Assembly: GCA_030609245.1 (NCBI GenBank)
Contig: JAUWCP010000060.1
Coordinates: 1-11,115 of the forward strand
DNA length: 11,115 nucleotides
DNA from: Hyphomicrobium sp.
GTDB lineage: Bacteria; Pseudomonadota; Alphaproteobacteria; Rhizobiales; Hyphomicrobiaceae
Direction of reading: 5' to 3'
How positions within the stretch are numbered: position 1 is the first letter of the stretch; each line of letters opens with the position of its first letter. The notes below the pieces were generated by a model. It ran no database searches. It was not told the origin of the DNA and saw nothing but the letters and a program-made list of their open reading frames with translations. The position numbers and the translations under genes were made by a program. Below, in pieces: positions 1 through 6,910 of the stretch.

Positions 1-326
1 AGCGCGCGGATCACCTGCAGCGAACGGTCTAAATGAGGCCCCGCCTCGGCGTGGATCGTAATGTAGTCCGCACCAGCTTGCGCGAACGCTTCGAGATACG
101 GATCGACGGGAGCTATCATCAAATGCACGTCGAAGACCTTAGCCGTTGCAGGGCGGATGCACCTTACGAGTGTCGGGCCAAACGTTATGTTCGGAACGTA
201 GTGACCATCCATCACGTCGAGGTGGATCCAGTCAGCGCCTGCGGCCTCAACCGCAGCAATCTCCTCGTTCAGTCGGCCAAAGTCAGCCGAAAGGATCGAG
301 GGCGCGACAATGATCGGTCGGGCCAT
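1..326 (-). CDS. rpe: Ribulose-phosphate 3-epimerase, N-terminal part (cut by window edge)
   Basis: This enzyme interconverts D-ribulose 5-phosphate and D-xylulose 5-phosphate in the cytosol, in the Calvin cycle and the pentose phosphate pathway. The reverse strand from an ATG at 326 reads 108 codons before the left edge, about half of the usual 220-230 residues. Family signatures are APSILSADFGRL (residues 8-19) and HLDVMDGHYVPNITFGP (35-51). The metal ligands His35, Asp37 (also a catalytic acid/base) and His68 in DVHLM are present. The second catalytic Asp lies outside the window. An AGGAG ribosome binding site (333-337) sits 6 nt before the ATG, so the start is firm. It follows prk by 116 nt on the same strand, so it is probably the third gene of the fbp-prk operon, where it supplies ribulose 5-phosphate to the kinase. 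It could also be called cbbE. Confidence 0.96.
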   Translation of the reverse strand, partial: MARPIIVAPSILSADFGRLNEEIAAVEAAGADWIHLDVMDGHYVPNITFGPTLVRCIRPATAKVFDVHLMIAPVDPYLEAFAQAGADYITIHAEAGPHLDRSLQVIRA

Positions 327-442
327 TCGGGGCTCCTGTAGAGAATCGCTTTGCGTCACCGGACGACTTTAGCGCAAGCAACGCCAAGGCGTCTCCCCCG
401 CCCACAATTTAGCTTTCGTATGAATAACTATCCCGCGAGACC

Positions 443-1318
443 CTATGCAGACCGCCGTTTGCGTTTCACGAGCTTCATGATGTGCGGCGTAAGGATGAGC
501 TGCATGGCGAGATCGAGCATGCCGCCGGGAATGACGATCGAATTTGCCCGCGACATAAAGCTCATTTGGATCATCGACAACAGATAAGGAAAGTCGATGC
601 CGCGCGGATCACGATAACGGATCACAACCATGGATTCGTCCGCTGTCGGGATCCACCGGGCGACGAACGGGTTGGACGTGTCGACAGTTGGCACACGCTG
701 AAAGTTGATGTCGGTTTGGCTGAACTGCGGGCAGATGTACTTCACGTAGGCCGGCATTCTACGCAAGATCACATCCGTGACAGCTTCCACGGAGTAACCG
801 CGCTTCGACTTGTCGCGCATGATCTTCTGGATCCACTCCAAGTTGATCACTGGCACGACACCTATCTTGAGGTCAGCGTGCTGCGCCACGTTGACGTTCT
901 CCGTGACCACCGTTCCATGCAAGCCCTCGTAGAATAGAAGATCGGTGTCGCGCGGAAAGTCTTCCCATGGCGTAAAAGTACCAATGGGTACCCCGAGCCG
1001 TTCCGCATTTTTCTTATCATGCACGTAGTGACGCGTTCGCCCCATGCCGCTTTCGCTATAGCTTCGGAATACGTCCTCGAGCTCTTCTAAAAGATTTGCG
1101 TCCTCACCAAAGTGACAGAAGTGGTTGTTGCCCTGCTTCATCGCCTCAGCGGTCGCCCATTCCATCTCGGCCCGGTCATAGCGATGAAAGGCATCGCCAT
1201 CGATATAGGCGGCATTGATATGCTCGCGCCGGAAAATTTGCTCGAATGTTTGCCGGACTGAGCTCGTACCGGCTCCCGATGAGCCAGTCACAGAAATAAT
1301 TGGATGCCTTGATGACAT
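443..1318 (-). CDS. prkB: Phosphoribulokinase, class I (proteobacterial type)
   Basis: This enzyme phosphorylates ribulose 5-phosphate with ATP to ribulose 1,5-bisphosphate, the RuBisCO substrate, and is a hallmark of the Calvin cycle. The 291-residue length is normal for the octameric bacterial class I form. The P-loop GSSGAGTSS is at residues 12-20. Catalytic Asp42 lies in IDGDAFHR, Glu131 in FYEGLHG, and Lys165, Arg168, Asp169 and Arg173 follow; these fall at the numbers known for the Rhodobacter sphaeroides enzyme. The signature FSQTDINFQRVP and the later PTADES block are intact. The regulatory cysteines of the plant enzyme are not expected in this class. The ATG has only a modest purine-rich stretch (AGAGAGA) before it. 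The gene starts 38 nt after the fbp stop and is followed by rpe, which indicates one operon. The sequence looks fully functional. The symbol cbbP is equally used. Confidence 0.97.
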   Translation of the reverse strand: MSSRHPIISVTGSSGAGTSSVRQTFEQIFRREHINAAYIDGDAFHRYDRAEMEWATAEAMKQGNNHFCHFGEDANLLEELEDVFRSYSESGMGRTRHYVHDKKNAERLGVPIGTFTPWEDFPRDTDLLFYEGLHGTVVTENVNVAQHADLKIGVVPVINLEWIQKIMRDKSKRGYSVEAVTDVILRRMPAYVKYICPQFSQTDINFQRVPTVDTSNPFVARWIPTADESMVVIRYRDPRGIDFPYLLSMIQMSFMSRANSIVIPGGMLDLAMQLILTPHIMKLVKRKRRSA

Positions 1319-1356
1319 GATCTCTCTTTGTCGCTCTTAATTTGCAGACTATGCGC

Positions 1357-2433
1357 CTAGAACCTCAATAGACCACGGCGGTTGAACAACGGCGAGCGTT
1401 CACCCTTAATCTGCCGCCCGTCGTGTAGCCGCAAGACGTAATCGACCTCCGCGTACGAGCCCGCGATCAACGGCATACGCTGGTGTAAAGTCTGGGGCAC
1501 GATCTCGAGCACGCGCTCGCGGCCGGTAGAAGCTGCGCCGCCAGCCTGCTCGATGACCCACGCGAACGGGTTTACCTCATAGATCAGCCGCAACCGTCCG
1601 TGGCGAAAATCGCGCCGCTTATCACCTGGATAAAGGTAGATGCCGCCTCGCGACAGGATTCGATAAAAATCAACGACAGGTGAGCCCGTCCATCGCATAT
1701 TGAAGTCGCGGCCGCGCAGGCCTTGCCTACCCTGGTTGCAGTCCTCAACATACATCCTAACCGGCTCGTACCAGTGCCGTGCGTTGGAACAGTTGATGGC
1801 GTACTCACTGGTGCGCGGCGGAATCTTGACCTTTGGGTGCGTCAAGACATACGTCGCCGACTGGCGGTCGAGCGTAAAGATCTGCGTCCCCACACCTACA
1901 CTCACGACCAGAACGGTCTGCGGCCCGTAGACGAAGAAGCCGCCGGCGAGCTGATTGACGCCCGGTTGCAAGAAAGCGGACGGATCGTCGTTGTGCTGCA
2001 AGGCAGGCAAGACTGTGAAGACCATTCCGACCGAGGCGTTGGCGTCGATATTGGACGAGCCATCGAGCGGGTCCACCGCTACCAGGAGCGGCGCCGTTTC
2101 GTTAAGCAGAACAGGCCCATCCATCTCTTCAGACGCAACAGCTGCGACCGGCGCCTCCCGAAGCGCCGCAACAATGCGATCGTTCGTCAGAACGTCGATC
2201 TCTTTCTGCTCGTCGACTTCGCCACGTTTGCCCGTAGCGCGTCCCAGCGGACCGGCAAGTGCACCTTTCGCCAGAAGATCGGTGATCTCCAAACTGACGT
2301 CCGCCAGAACGCTGACGGTGGCAGCAATCGCCAAGCGGGCTGGACGTGTGCCCGCCCAACTGGAGAAATAACCAGCAAGCGTTTGCAGCTGGGGCATCCT
2401 TGGAGCGCTCCCATGTGGCTCTTGGCGAGCCAT
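1357..2433 (-). CDS. fbp: Fructose-1,6-bisphosphatase, class I
   Basis: This enzyme hydrolyses fructose 1,6-bisphosphate to fructose 6-phosphate and phosphate, with Mg2+, in gluconeogenesis and the Calvin cycle. Length is 358 residues from the ATG at 2433. Visible class I motifs are the metal-binding SEEMD (101-105), DPLDGSSNID (121-130) and GRLRLIYEVNPFAWVIEQAGG with Glu286 (279-299). The order and spacing match the FBPase/inositol-phosphatase fold. The start is uncertain: the first ATG has no good ribosome binding site, and a second in-frame ATG at 2397 (MPQLQTLAGY) would remove 12 residues and has GGAG about 10 nt upstream. The gene leads fbp-prk-rpe, so it probably serves carbon fixation; cbbF is a fitting alternative symbol. 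A 17-bp tandem repeat lies just upstream. No long divergent gene such as cbbR is adjacent. Confidence 0.96.
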   Translation of the reverse strand: MARQEPHGSAPRMPQLQTLAGYFSSWAGTRPARLAIAATVSVLADVSLEITDLLAKGALAGPLGRATGKRGEVDEQKEIDVLTNDRIVAALREAPVAAVASEEMDGPVLLNETAPLLVAVDPLDGSSNIDANASVGMVFTVLPALQHNDDPSAFLQPGVNQLAGGFFVYGPQTVLVVSVGVGTQIFTLDRQSATYVLTHPKVKIPPRTSEYAINCSNARHWYEPVRMYVEDCNQGRQGLRGRDFNMRWTGSPVVDFYRILSRGGIYLYPGDKRRDFRHGRLRLIYEVNPFAWVIEQAGGAASTGRERVLEIVPQTLHQRMPLIAGSYAEVDYVLRLHDGRQIKGERSPLFNRRGLLRF

Positions 2434-2439
2434 CTCTTG

Positions 2440-2473
2440 TTGACCCGGCGTACTGGTTCACCCAGCGTACTGG
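2440..2473. repeat. Two tandem 17-bp direct repeats before fbp
   Basis: On the plus strand TTGACCCGGCGTACTGG (2440-2456) is followed without a gap by TTCACCCAGCGTACTGG (2457-2473). Fifteen of 17 positions agree. The repeat ends 7 nt before the fbp ATG, so it would lie in the fbp leader or overlap its promoter. A period of 17 bp is neither one nor two exact helical turns. It may be a tandem binding site, or a replication-slippage duplication with no function. Confidence 0.85.
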
Positions 2474-2490
2474 ACCTCTTTCAGCCCTTC

Positions 2491-2503
2491 TTATTACGAT
2501 TCA
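2491..2503 (-). promoter_or_regulatory. Possible LysR-type (CbbR-like) half site upstream of fbp
   Basis: The minus strand reads TGAATCGTAATAA, which fits TNA-N7-TNA, the core attributed to CbbR sites, and continues as TAAGA, which fits the outer TNANA on one side. It lies 57 nt upstream of the fbp ATG. Four fixed bases are expected about once by chance in a gap of this size, so the match alone is weak; only the Calvin-operon context makes it worth noting. Confidence 0.2.
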
Positions 2504-2799
2504 GTCGCTATGGGCGAAATGCCTTGCCAACTTATCCTACTTTCGAATTGGGCCGCTGGCGGCCTCATCTCCGGCGATAGAAAACTAGCGCGGACTTGCT
2601 CGCTTTCCTGTGTGGCAGCGGCAAAACCTCGTTCTCAAAACATTCATATTCCGCCTCTAGCGCACTTTGGCACAAGCGCGCGGCAACGGTTAAGCTTATT
2701 GCGCCGGTTGGTGGAATTAATGGGTGCCCCTAGATCCGCTTAGGAGCCATCGCAGGTGCCCGGCGCTGTCGCACTTCATGCAACCGACCGAGGATAGGC

Positions 2800-2830
2800 G
2801 TGCGCCGCACCTTCCTGCAGTACGGCGCAC
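2800..2830 (-). terminator. Inverted repeat after ugd, possible terminator or 3'-end hairpin
   Basis: In the direction of transcription GTGCGCCG is followed after 15 nt by its exact reverse complement CGGCGCAC. The 8-bp GC-rich stem begins 9 nt after the ugd stop codon. No run of T follows, so it is not a textbook intrinsic terminator. It could stabilise the 3' end of the ugd message or act with Rho. Confidence 0.4.
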
Positions 2831-2839
2831 AATGAATTT

Positions 2840-4141
2840 TCACCGGCCGATGCCGCTATAGCGAAAGCCGGCCGCTTCGGCCGCATCCGGCTGAAACACA
2901 TTTCGCAAATCGACGAGAACGCTGCCGCACATTCGCTCCTTTGCTGCGTGCAAATCCAGCGCGCGAAACTCGTTCCATTCCGTGACAATGACCAGAACGT
3001 CAGCGTCGGTCACAGCATCGAGGGCGCTTTCGCACCATGTGACGTCTGGCAGCTGCGGCTCTGCTTGCCTGCGTCCTTGTGGATCGTAGACCCTGACGGT
3101 CGCTCCGAACTCCTGCAGCATCGGCACAATGACGAGGCTCGGCGCCTCGCGCATGTCGTCGGTATTGGGTTTGAAGGTGACACCCAGGACTGCGACCGTC
3201 TTTCCCTTGATCGAACCATCCGCCGCTGCCTCGATCCGCCGCGCCATCGTAATTTTACGTTCGTCGTTGACGCGCTGCACTTGCTCGACAATCGAGACCG
3301 GTGATTTGGCCTCGCGCGCGGTGCGGATCAGTGCGTTGACGTCCTTAGGGAAACATGAGCCGCCGTAGCCTGGCCCGGGATGCAAAAACTTGTCACCAAT
3401 GCGGCCGTCCTTGCCGATCGCGGAGGCGACTTCTTGCACGTTGGCGCCCAGTTCCTCGCACAAATCTGCGATCTCGTTGATGAAGCTTATCTTCAGCGCC
3501 AAGAACCCGTTCGCCGCATACTTCGCAAGTTCAGCCGACTCGCGGCCGACAAACATGACCGGCGCATTGCGCAGCGCAAGCGGGCGATAGAGCTCCGCCA
3601 TCACCTCGCGCGCGCGATCATCGTCTGTACCTATGAGAACGCGATCGGGATGTGTGAAGTCTTGGATCGCGGAGCCCTCGCGCAGAAATTCCGGGTTTGA
3701 GCACACGGCAAACTCACCGTCCGGCCGCGCCGCCAAAAGGCGGCGCTCAAGCTCGCGACTGGTGCCGACCGGCACGGTTGACTTGGTGACAATCACGGTA
3801 AACCCGTCGAGATGGGCCGCTACTTCCTCGACCGCGGCGTAAACGTAGGACAAATCGGCGTGGCCGTCGCCGCGCCGCATCGGCGTCCCAACGGCAAGAA
3901 AAACAATGTCAGCATTCTTGACGGCGGGCCCAAGATCGCCGGTAAAAACCAAGCGCTCGGCACTCATGTTGCGCGCTAACAAATCGTCAAGGCCAGGCTC
4001 ATAGATTGGCGACTTGCCCGACTCTAGCTCCGCTAGCCGCGACTTGTCCTTGTCAACGCAGGTGACGTTCCAGCCGAACTCGGAAAAACAGGCGGCAGAA
4101 ACGAGTCCGACGTAGCCAGCACCGATCATGCAGATATTCAA
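2840..4141 (-). CDS. ugd: UDP-glucose 6-dehydrogenase
   Basis: This cytosolic enzyme oxidises UDP-glucose to UDP-glucuronate with two NAD+, supplying uronic acids for capsule, exopolysaccharide or lipopolysaccharide. From the TTG at 4141 it has 433 residues, normal for bacterial Ugd. It begins with the Rossmann motif GAGYVGL, then AVGTP, NPEFLREG, the catalytic cysteine in GPGYGGSCFPKD, and GVTFKPNTDDMREAPS in the C-terminal UDP-binding domain. I prefer TTG 4141 because GGGGAG (4149-4154) lies 7 nt before it and the protein then opens with NICMIGAGYVG, as the family does. An in-frame ATG at 4156 adds five residues but overlaps that site and has none of its own. It lies 177 nt after the Anbu stop, without other sugar-nucleotide genes nearby, so its polymer is unknown. 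Other UDP-sugar dehydrogenases of the family are possible but less likely. Confidence 0.95.
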   Translation of the reverse strand: MNICMIGAGYVGLVSAACFSEFGWNVTCVDKDKSRLAELESGKSPIYEPGLDDLLARNMSAERLVFTGDLGPAVKNADIVFLAVGTPMRRGDGHADLSYVYAAVEEVAAHLDGFTVIVTKSTVPVGTSRELERRLLAARPDGEFAVCSNPEFLREGSAIQDFTHPDRVLIGTDDDRAREVMAELYRPLALRNAPVMFVGRESAELAKYAANGFLALKISFINEIADLCEELGANVQEVASAIGKDGRIGDKFLHPGPGYGGSCFPKDVNALIRTAREAKSPVSIVEQVQRVNDERKITMARRIEAAADGSIKGKTVAVLGVTFKPNTDDMREAPSLVIVPMLQEFGATVRVYDPQGRRQAEPQLPDVTWCESALDAVTDADVLVIVTEWNEFRALDLHAAKERMCGSVLVDLRNVFQPDAAEAAGFRYSGIGR

Positions 4142-4148
4142 GTGCGTT

Positions 4149-4154
4149 CTCCCC
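4149..4154 (-). promoter_or_regulatory. Ribosome binding site deciding the ugd start
   Basis: The minus strand reads GGGGAG, 7 nt before TTG 4141 and overlapping the in-frame ATG 4156. A ribosome bound here cannot start at that ATG, which supports the TTG. Confidence 0.55.
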
Positions 4155-4190
4155 ATCGGTGGCCGGTCGTGGCCGCCTTCTCTTGTTGTG

Positions 4191-4236
4191 GCCGGGGTGC
4201 CCCGGCTCGTAGCCTACCCAACCGGTAGATGGCTAC
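4191..4236 (-). other. Two adjacent inverted repeats in the ugd leader
   Basis: Between Anbu and ugd lie GCCGGGGTGCCCCGGC (4191-4206; 6-bp stem with a 4-nt loop) and an imperfect stem at 4209-4236, in which GTAGCC pairs with GGCTAC and an inner TACC pairs with GGTA across a 3-nt bulge. No T-run follows on either strand, so they do not look like intrinsic terminators. They could be structured leader RNA of ugd or operator sites. I recognise no known riboswitch family. Confidence 0.35.
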
Positions 4237-4318
4237 CCGATTGGATTACCTGATGGCAATTGCGGCCAATAGGCGCTCACATTTTTCCCTTTAATAACGC
4301 GAGAACGCAACACCCGCG

Positions 4319-5050
4319 TTAGACATCGAACTCCTCGATCTTGGCAAATGCCTCACGTAGCGCTTCCGACCAGGATGCGGAGAGATTCTTGAAGTACTCG
4401 TCGTCCTGTTCAATGCGGGCCTCGCGGCGCAAATCGAGACTGTCGCGCTCGTAGATAAGAACGTCGATCGGCATTCCAACCGACAAGTTGGAGCGCAGCG
4501 TCGAATCGAACGACAGCAAGATGAGCTTTGCTGCCTCGCCCAAGCGCATGGTCGGCTGTGCCACCCGGTCGAGGATCGGTTTGCCGTACTTGTGCTCGCC
4601 GATCTGAAAATAGGGCGTGTCGTCGGTTGCCTCGATGAAGTTGCCTTCCGCGTAGATCTGGAACAGGCGAGGAGGTTCTGATTTGATCTGCCCCCCTAAG
4701 ATAAAAGACCCAGCAAAGTTGGCCTTGGCCGCTTCAACCGTGGGTCCGTCAAGGGAACGCACCTCGCGCACCGCATCGCCGACGAATCGTGCAGCGCGGT
4801 ACATCGACGGCACCGTCAGCATGGTCGTTGCGTCCGATTCGGCGTCGATCGACTGCTCGTTCAAAAGACTGATGACCGACTGAGTCAGCGACAGATTGCC
4901 GGCTGCCAGCAAGACGATTGCGCGATCGCCCGGCACGCACCAAAAGTGAATCTTTCGAAATTGTGCAATATTATCGACGCCGGCGTTCGTGCGCGTGTCG
5001 GCGGCGAACACAAGACCGCGATTCAGTCGCATCGCGACGCAATAGGTCAT
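4319..5050 (-). CDS. Anbu, proteasome-type beta-subunit homologue (N-terminal nucleophile hydrolase)
   Basis: Anbu proteins are stand-alone bacterial relatives of proteasome beta subunits that assemble into open rings or helical washers in the cytosol; their substrate is not established. Length is 243 residues, typical of the family. After removal of Met1, Thr2 becomes the N-terminal nucleophile (TYCVAMRLNRGLVFAADTRTNAG). Asp18 and Lys33 match the catalytic Asp/Lys pair of proteasomes. Family motifs are GEHKYGKPILDR (151-162) and SFDSTLRSNLSVGMPID (180-196), followed by a charged C-terminal helix. There is no propeptide, so only methionine removal is needed for maturation. GAGGGG (5057-5062) lies 6 nt before the ATG, so the start is firm. 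It is last in the cluster with ATP-grasp, alpha-E and transglutaminase genes, 56 nt after the latter. It is not a 20S proteasome gene: no alpha subunit, ATPase or pup is present. Confidence 0.94.
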   Translation of the reverse strand: MTYCVAMRLNRGLVFAADTRTNAGVDNIAQFRKIHFWCVPGDRAIVLLAAGNLSLTQSVISLLNEQSIDAESDATTMLTVPSMYRAARFVGDAVREVRSLDGPTVEAAKANFAGSFILGGQIKSEPPRLFQIYAEGNFIEATDDTPYFQIGEHKYGKPILDRVAQPTMRLGEAAKLILLSFDSTLRSNLSVGMPIDVLIYERDSLDLRREARIEQDDEYFKNLSASWSEALREAFAKIEEFDV

Positions 5051-5106
5051 CGCAATCCCCTCGACCTGTTATTGGAGCCCTTCGGCCACGATTAGCACGC
5101 AATGAG

Positions 5107-5916
5107 TCACTGCTGAGCGCTTTGCTGCTGGACTTCGACGAGAACGTCAAGCATCTCGTCGGTCCCTCCCCGGCGCGTACCCCTAATGGGAGCAGCAGAT
5201 CCGGCATCTAGCCCACAGGCAAGACGGACATAATGGTCGGTGGGACAGATCCTATTGGCCGGATCGAACCCGAGCCAACCCAGCCCCTCGATATATGCTT
5301 CCGCCCAAGCATGGTGGGCTTCAGATGGCTCGTCCGTCTCGGTGAGAAAGTAACCATTTACGTAGCGGGCCGGCACCCCCATGACCCGGGCCGCCGAAAT
5401 AAAAATATGGGCATGGTCCTGGCATACGCCCTGGCCATCGCTGAGCGCTTCTGCTGCGCTGGTATGAGCATTCGTCACTCCGATGACATAGTCGACTTTG
5501 TCGCGCACGGCATTCATCAACACATGCATGCGATCAATTGGGTCCCTCGCACGCACGCTGGCGCAAAGGTCGCGGATTGCATCGTTGGCGGCCGTCTTCG
5601 GCGTCTCACGCTTATAGACGCGCGCGGGCGATACTTCGCTCAACCCGCGCACGAACCCAGATTTCTCGTTTGTCTCGACCGTGCCCTTGGCGACGATCGA
5701 AAACTCTCCGCAGGACTCTGCAATGGAGACAAGCTGGGCCGTGTTGCCAAAACTGTCGCGAAAACACACCGCGTTGTCGATATTCGGCATTTCTACCTTC
5801 CAGTCCACCACACGCTGGGCCTCGAAAGAGGGCGGCGTTAAGCGCAGGCACTGAACACTGTAGTGCACTGGCACGGCGAAAGAATATCGCGTCACATGAT
5901 CAATCGAGATGAGCAC
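5107..5916 (-). CDS. Transglutaminase-like cysteine peptidase (bacterial transglutaminase family)
   Basis: A papain-fold protein expected to cleave or transfer at peptide or isopeptide bonds; no substrate is known. Length is 269 residues. The N-terminal beta-rich domain (about 1-95) opens with the usual HVTRYSFAVPV and LRLTPP. The catalytic core holds Cys165 in GQGVCQDHAH, His202 in HHAWAEAY and Asp218 in WLGFDPAN, so the triad is complete. The tail RGTRRGGTDEMLDVLVEV is typical of homologues next to alpha-E and ATP-grasp genes. No signal peptide or membrane segment is seen, so it acts in the cytosol. The start is GTG, 18 nt after the alpha-E stop, with AGAAGGG upstream at a rather long distance. 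Gene order and tight spacing say it works with its neighbours. A protease role is as likely as true transamidation. Confidence 0.93.
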   Translation of the reverse strand: MLISIDHVTRYSFAVPVHYSVQCLRLTPPSFEAQRVVDWKVEMPNIDNAVCFRDSFGNTAQLVSIAESCGEFSIVAKGTVETNEKSGFVRGLSEVSPARVYKRETPKTAANDAIRDLCASVRARDPIDRMHVLMNAVRDKVDYVIGVTNAHTSAAEALSDGQGVCQDHAHIFISAARVMGVPARYVNGYFLTETDEPSEAHHAWAEAYIEGLGWLGFDPANRICPTDHYVRLACGLDAGSAAPIRGTRRGGTDEMLDVLVEVQQQSAQQ

Positions 5917-5934
5917 CGTATCAACATCCCTTCT

Positions 5935-6882
5935 TCACCCGTTGAAATGATACGCTTCGGCGACTTCGCAACCGAACCGGTTGTTGCGAGTGATGAAGTC
6001 CTGCAGGAACTCATGCAGGCCCGAACGAAAGACAGCATCGATGTCGCCTTCTGAGAGAAGGTGTGCGGTCTCCAAAGCGGTCTCATGGCACGTGTATCGC
6101 GCACCGCAGCTCTGACCCAGTCCATCAAGCGAAGTCATGATGTGATCGTAACAGGCGCCAAGAGAGCGCGGCATGGCCTTGTGAAAGATGAGGTACTCCG
6201 CAATGCGCCACGGGCGGTAGTTCTGCTTGTAAACCCAGCGATAGCTGCGATGGGCCGAAACGGAGCGCAGAATAGCGCCCCACTGCACATTATCGACGCC
6301 ACTGCCCACCATCTCCACCTCGGGCAACAGCACGTAATACTTCACGTCGAGGATGCGTGCAGTGTTGTCGGCACGCTCCAAGAACGTACCAATCTGACTG
6401 AAGAAGTAGGTGCTGTCGCGCAGGATCGTGTTGAGCATGGCACCGCGATAAAGTGCAGATCGCGATCGGATCCAATCGAGGATCTTTGGTAGCTCGTTAG
6501 CGGTAACGTCGGTGGGCTTGATGTTGGAGAACTCAATCCAAGCATCATTGAGCGCCTCCCACATGTCGCGCGTCAACGCGATACGCTGGGCGCGGCCGCT
6601 GCGGCGGGCCGCCTTCAGGCACGACTGAACACTTGAACGATTTGAGCAATCAAACAGCAGGTAGTTGATCACGTCTCGGGTGTTGAGGTTATCATGCTTG
6701 GCGAAGTAGCCATCCGCGCAGCCGGCACTCGCGAGCGTATAGCGCCATTCTTCGTTGTAGCCCTCGCCTTCACGCGGCAGAAGAGCGATGCGGTAGCCGA
6801 CCTCGATCAAACGCGCGATATTCTCCGCGCGTTCAACATAGCGTGCGAGCCAATAGAGGTCGTTAGCAGTTCTTCCCAGCAT
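5935..6882 (-). CDS. Alpha-E domain protein (DUF403 family)
   Basis: An all-helical cytosolic protein of unknown biochemical activity that is nearly always encoded beside circularly permuted ATP-grasp enzymes; it may be a scaffold or substrate-binding partner. From the ATG at 6882 it has 315 residues and opens MLGRTANDLYWLARYVERAEN, the usual family start. The motif ERAENIAR (17-24) recurs as ERADNTAR (169-176), an internal repeat characteristic of the family. Other conserved pieces are RDVINYLLFD and NYRPWRIAEYLIF. An in-frame GTG at 6948 would add 22 residues and overlap the end of the ATP-grasp gene, but that extension (AAQKTPGSCRTDW) is unlike the family and has no ribosome binding site. 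The preferred start also lacks a close one; AGGA lies 17 nt upstream, so coupling to the preceding gene, which ends 28 nt before, is likely. Confidence 0.92.
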   Translation of the reverse strand: MLGRTANDLYWLARYVERAENIARLIEVGYRIALLPREGEGYNEEWRYTLASAGCADGYFAKHDNLNTRDVINYLLFDCSNRSSVQSCLKAARRSGRAQRIALTRDMWEALNDAWIEFSNIKPTDVTANELPKILDWIRSRSALYRGAMLNTILRDSTYFFSQIGTFLERADNTARILDVKYYVLLPEVEMVGSGVDNVQWGAILRSVSAHRSYRWVYKQNYRPWRIAEYLIFHKAMPRSLGACYDHIMTSLDGLGQSCGARYTCHETALETAHLLSEGDIDAVFRSGLHEFLQDFITRNNRFGCEVAEAYHFNG

Positions 6883-6910
6883 AGCCGCGTCAGTTTTCGT
6901 CCTGTTCCAA

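Larger units (their letters stand above)
2434..2839. promoter_or_regulatory. 406-bp intergenic region holding the presumed fbp-prk-rpe promoter
   Basis: This is the longest stretch without a supported gene. It lies between the ugd stop and the fbp start, both on the minus strand, so the promoter of the Calvin operon is expected here (inference). From right to left it contains an 8-bp inverted repeat after ugd (2800-2830), the palindrome TAAGCTTA (2691-2698), a short GC palindrome GGCCGC-TG-GCGGCC (2551-2564), one TNA-N7-TNA match (2491-2503) and a 17-bp tandem repeat (2440-2473). I could not identify a convincing -35/-10 pair. A 77-codon open frame on the plus strand starts at 2510 but lacks a ribosome binding site and any recognisable domain, so I do not call it a gene. 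Confidence 0.5.

Noticed and set aside
381..392. Palindrome ACGCC-AA-GGCGT in the prk-rpe gap as a terminator that would separate rpe from the operon.
   Set aside because: A 5-bp stem with a 2-nt loop is too weak and is not followed by T residues; the 116-nt gap has no other notable feature.
1723..2580. A 285-codon open frame on the plus strand, opposite fbp and running past its start.
   Set aside because: It lies antisense to a well-conserved enzyme, its product is arginine-rich without any recognisable domain, and no ribosome binding site supports it. Long antisense frames are common opposite GC-rich genes.
2510..2743. A 77-codon open frame on the plus strand, almost entirely inside the ugd-fbp gap.
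   Set aside because: There is no ribosome binding site before the ATG, no recognisable motif, and the region is better explained as the promoter of fbp.
2800..2830. Textbook Rho-independent terminator after ugd.
   Set aside because: The stem is convincing, but no T-run follows in the direction of transcription, so it is listed only as a possible terminator or 3' hairpin.
4296..4320. Inverted repeat AACGCG...CGCGTT overlapping the Anbu stop codon.
   Set aside because: The stem is only 6 bp with a 13-nt loop, it starts inside the stop codon, and no T-run follows; chance is a sufficient explanation.
4319..5050. Anbu gene as a 20S proteasome beta subunit or HslV.
   Set aside because: The motifs GEHKYGKPILDR and SFDSTLRSNLSVGMPID and the neighbouring genes belong to the Anbu family. 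HslV is shorter and paired with hslU, and no proteasome alpha subunit or ATPase is present.
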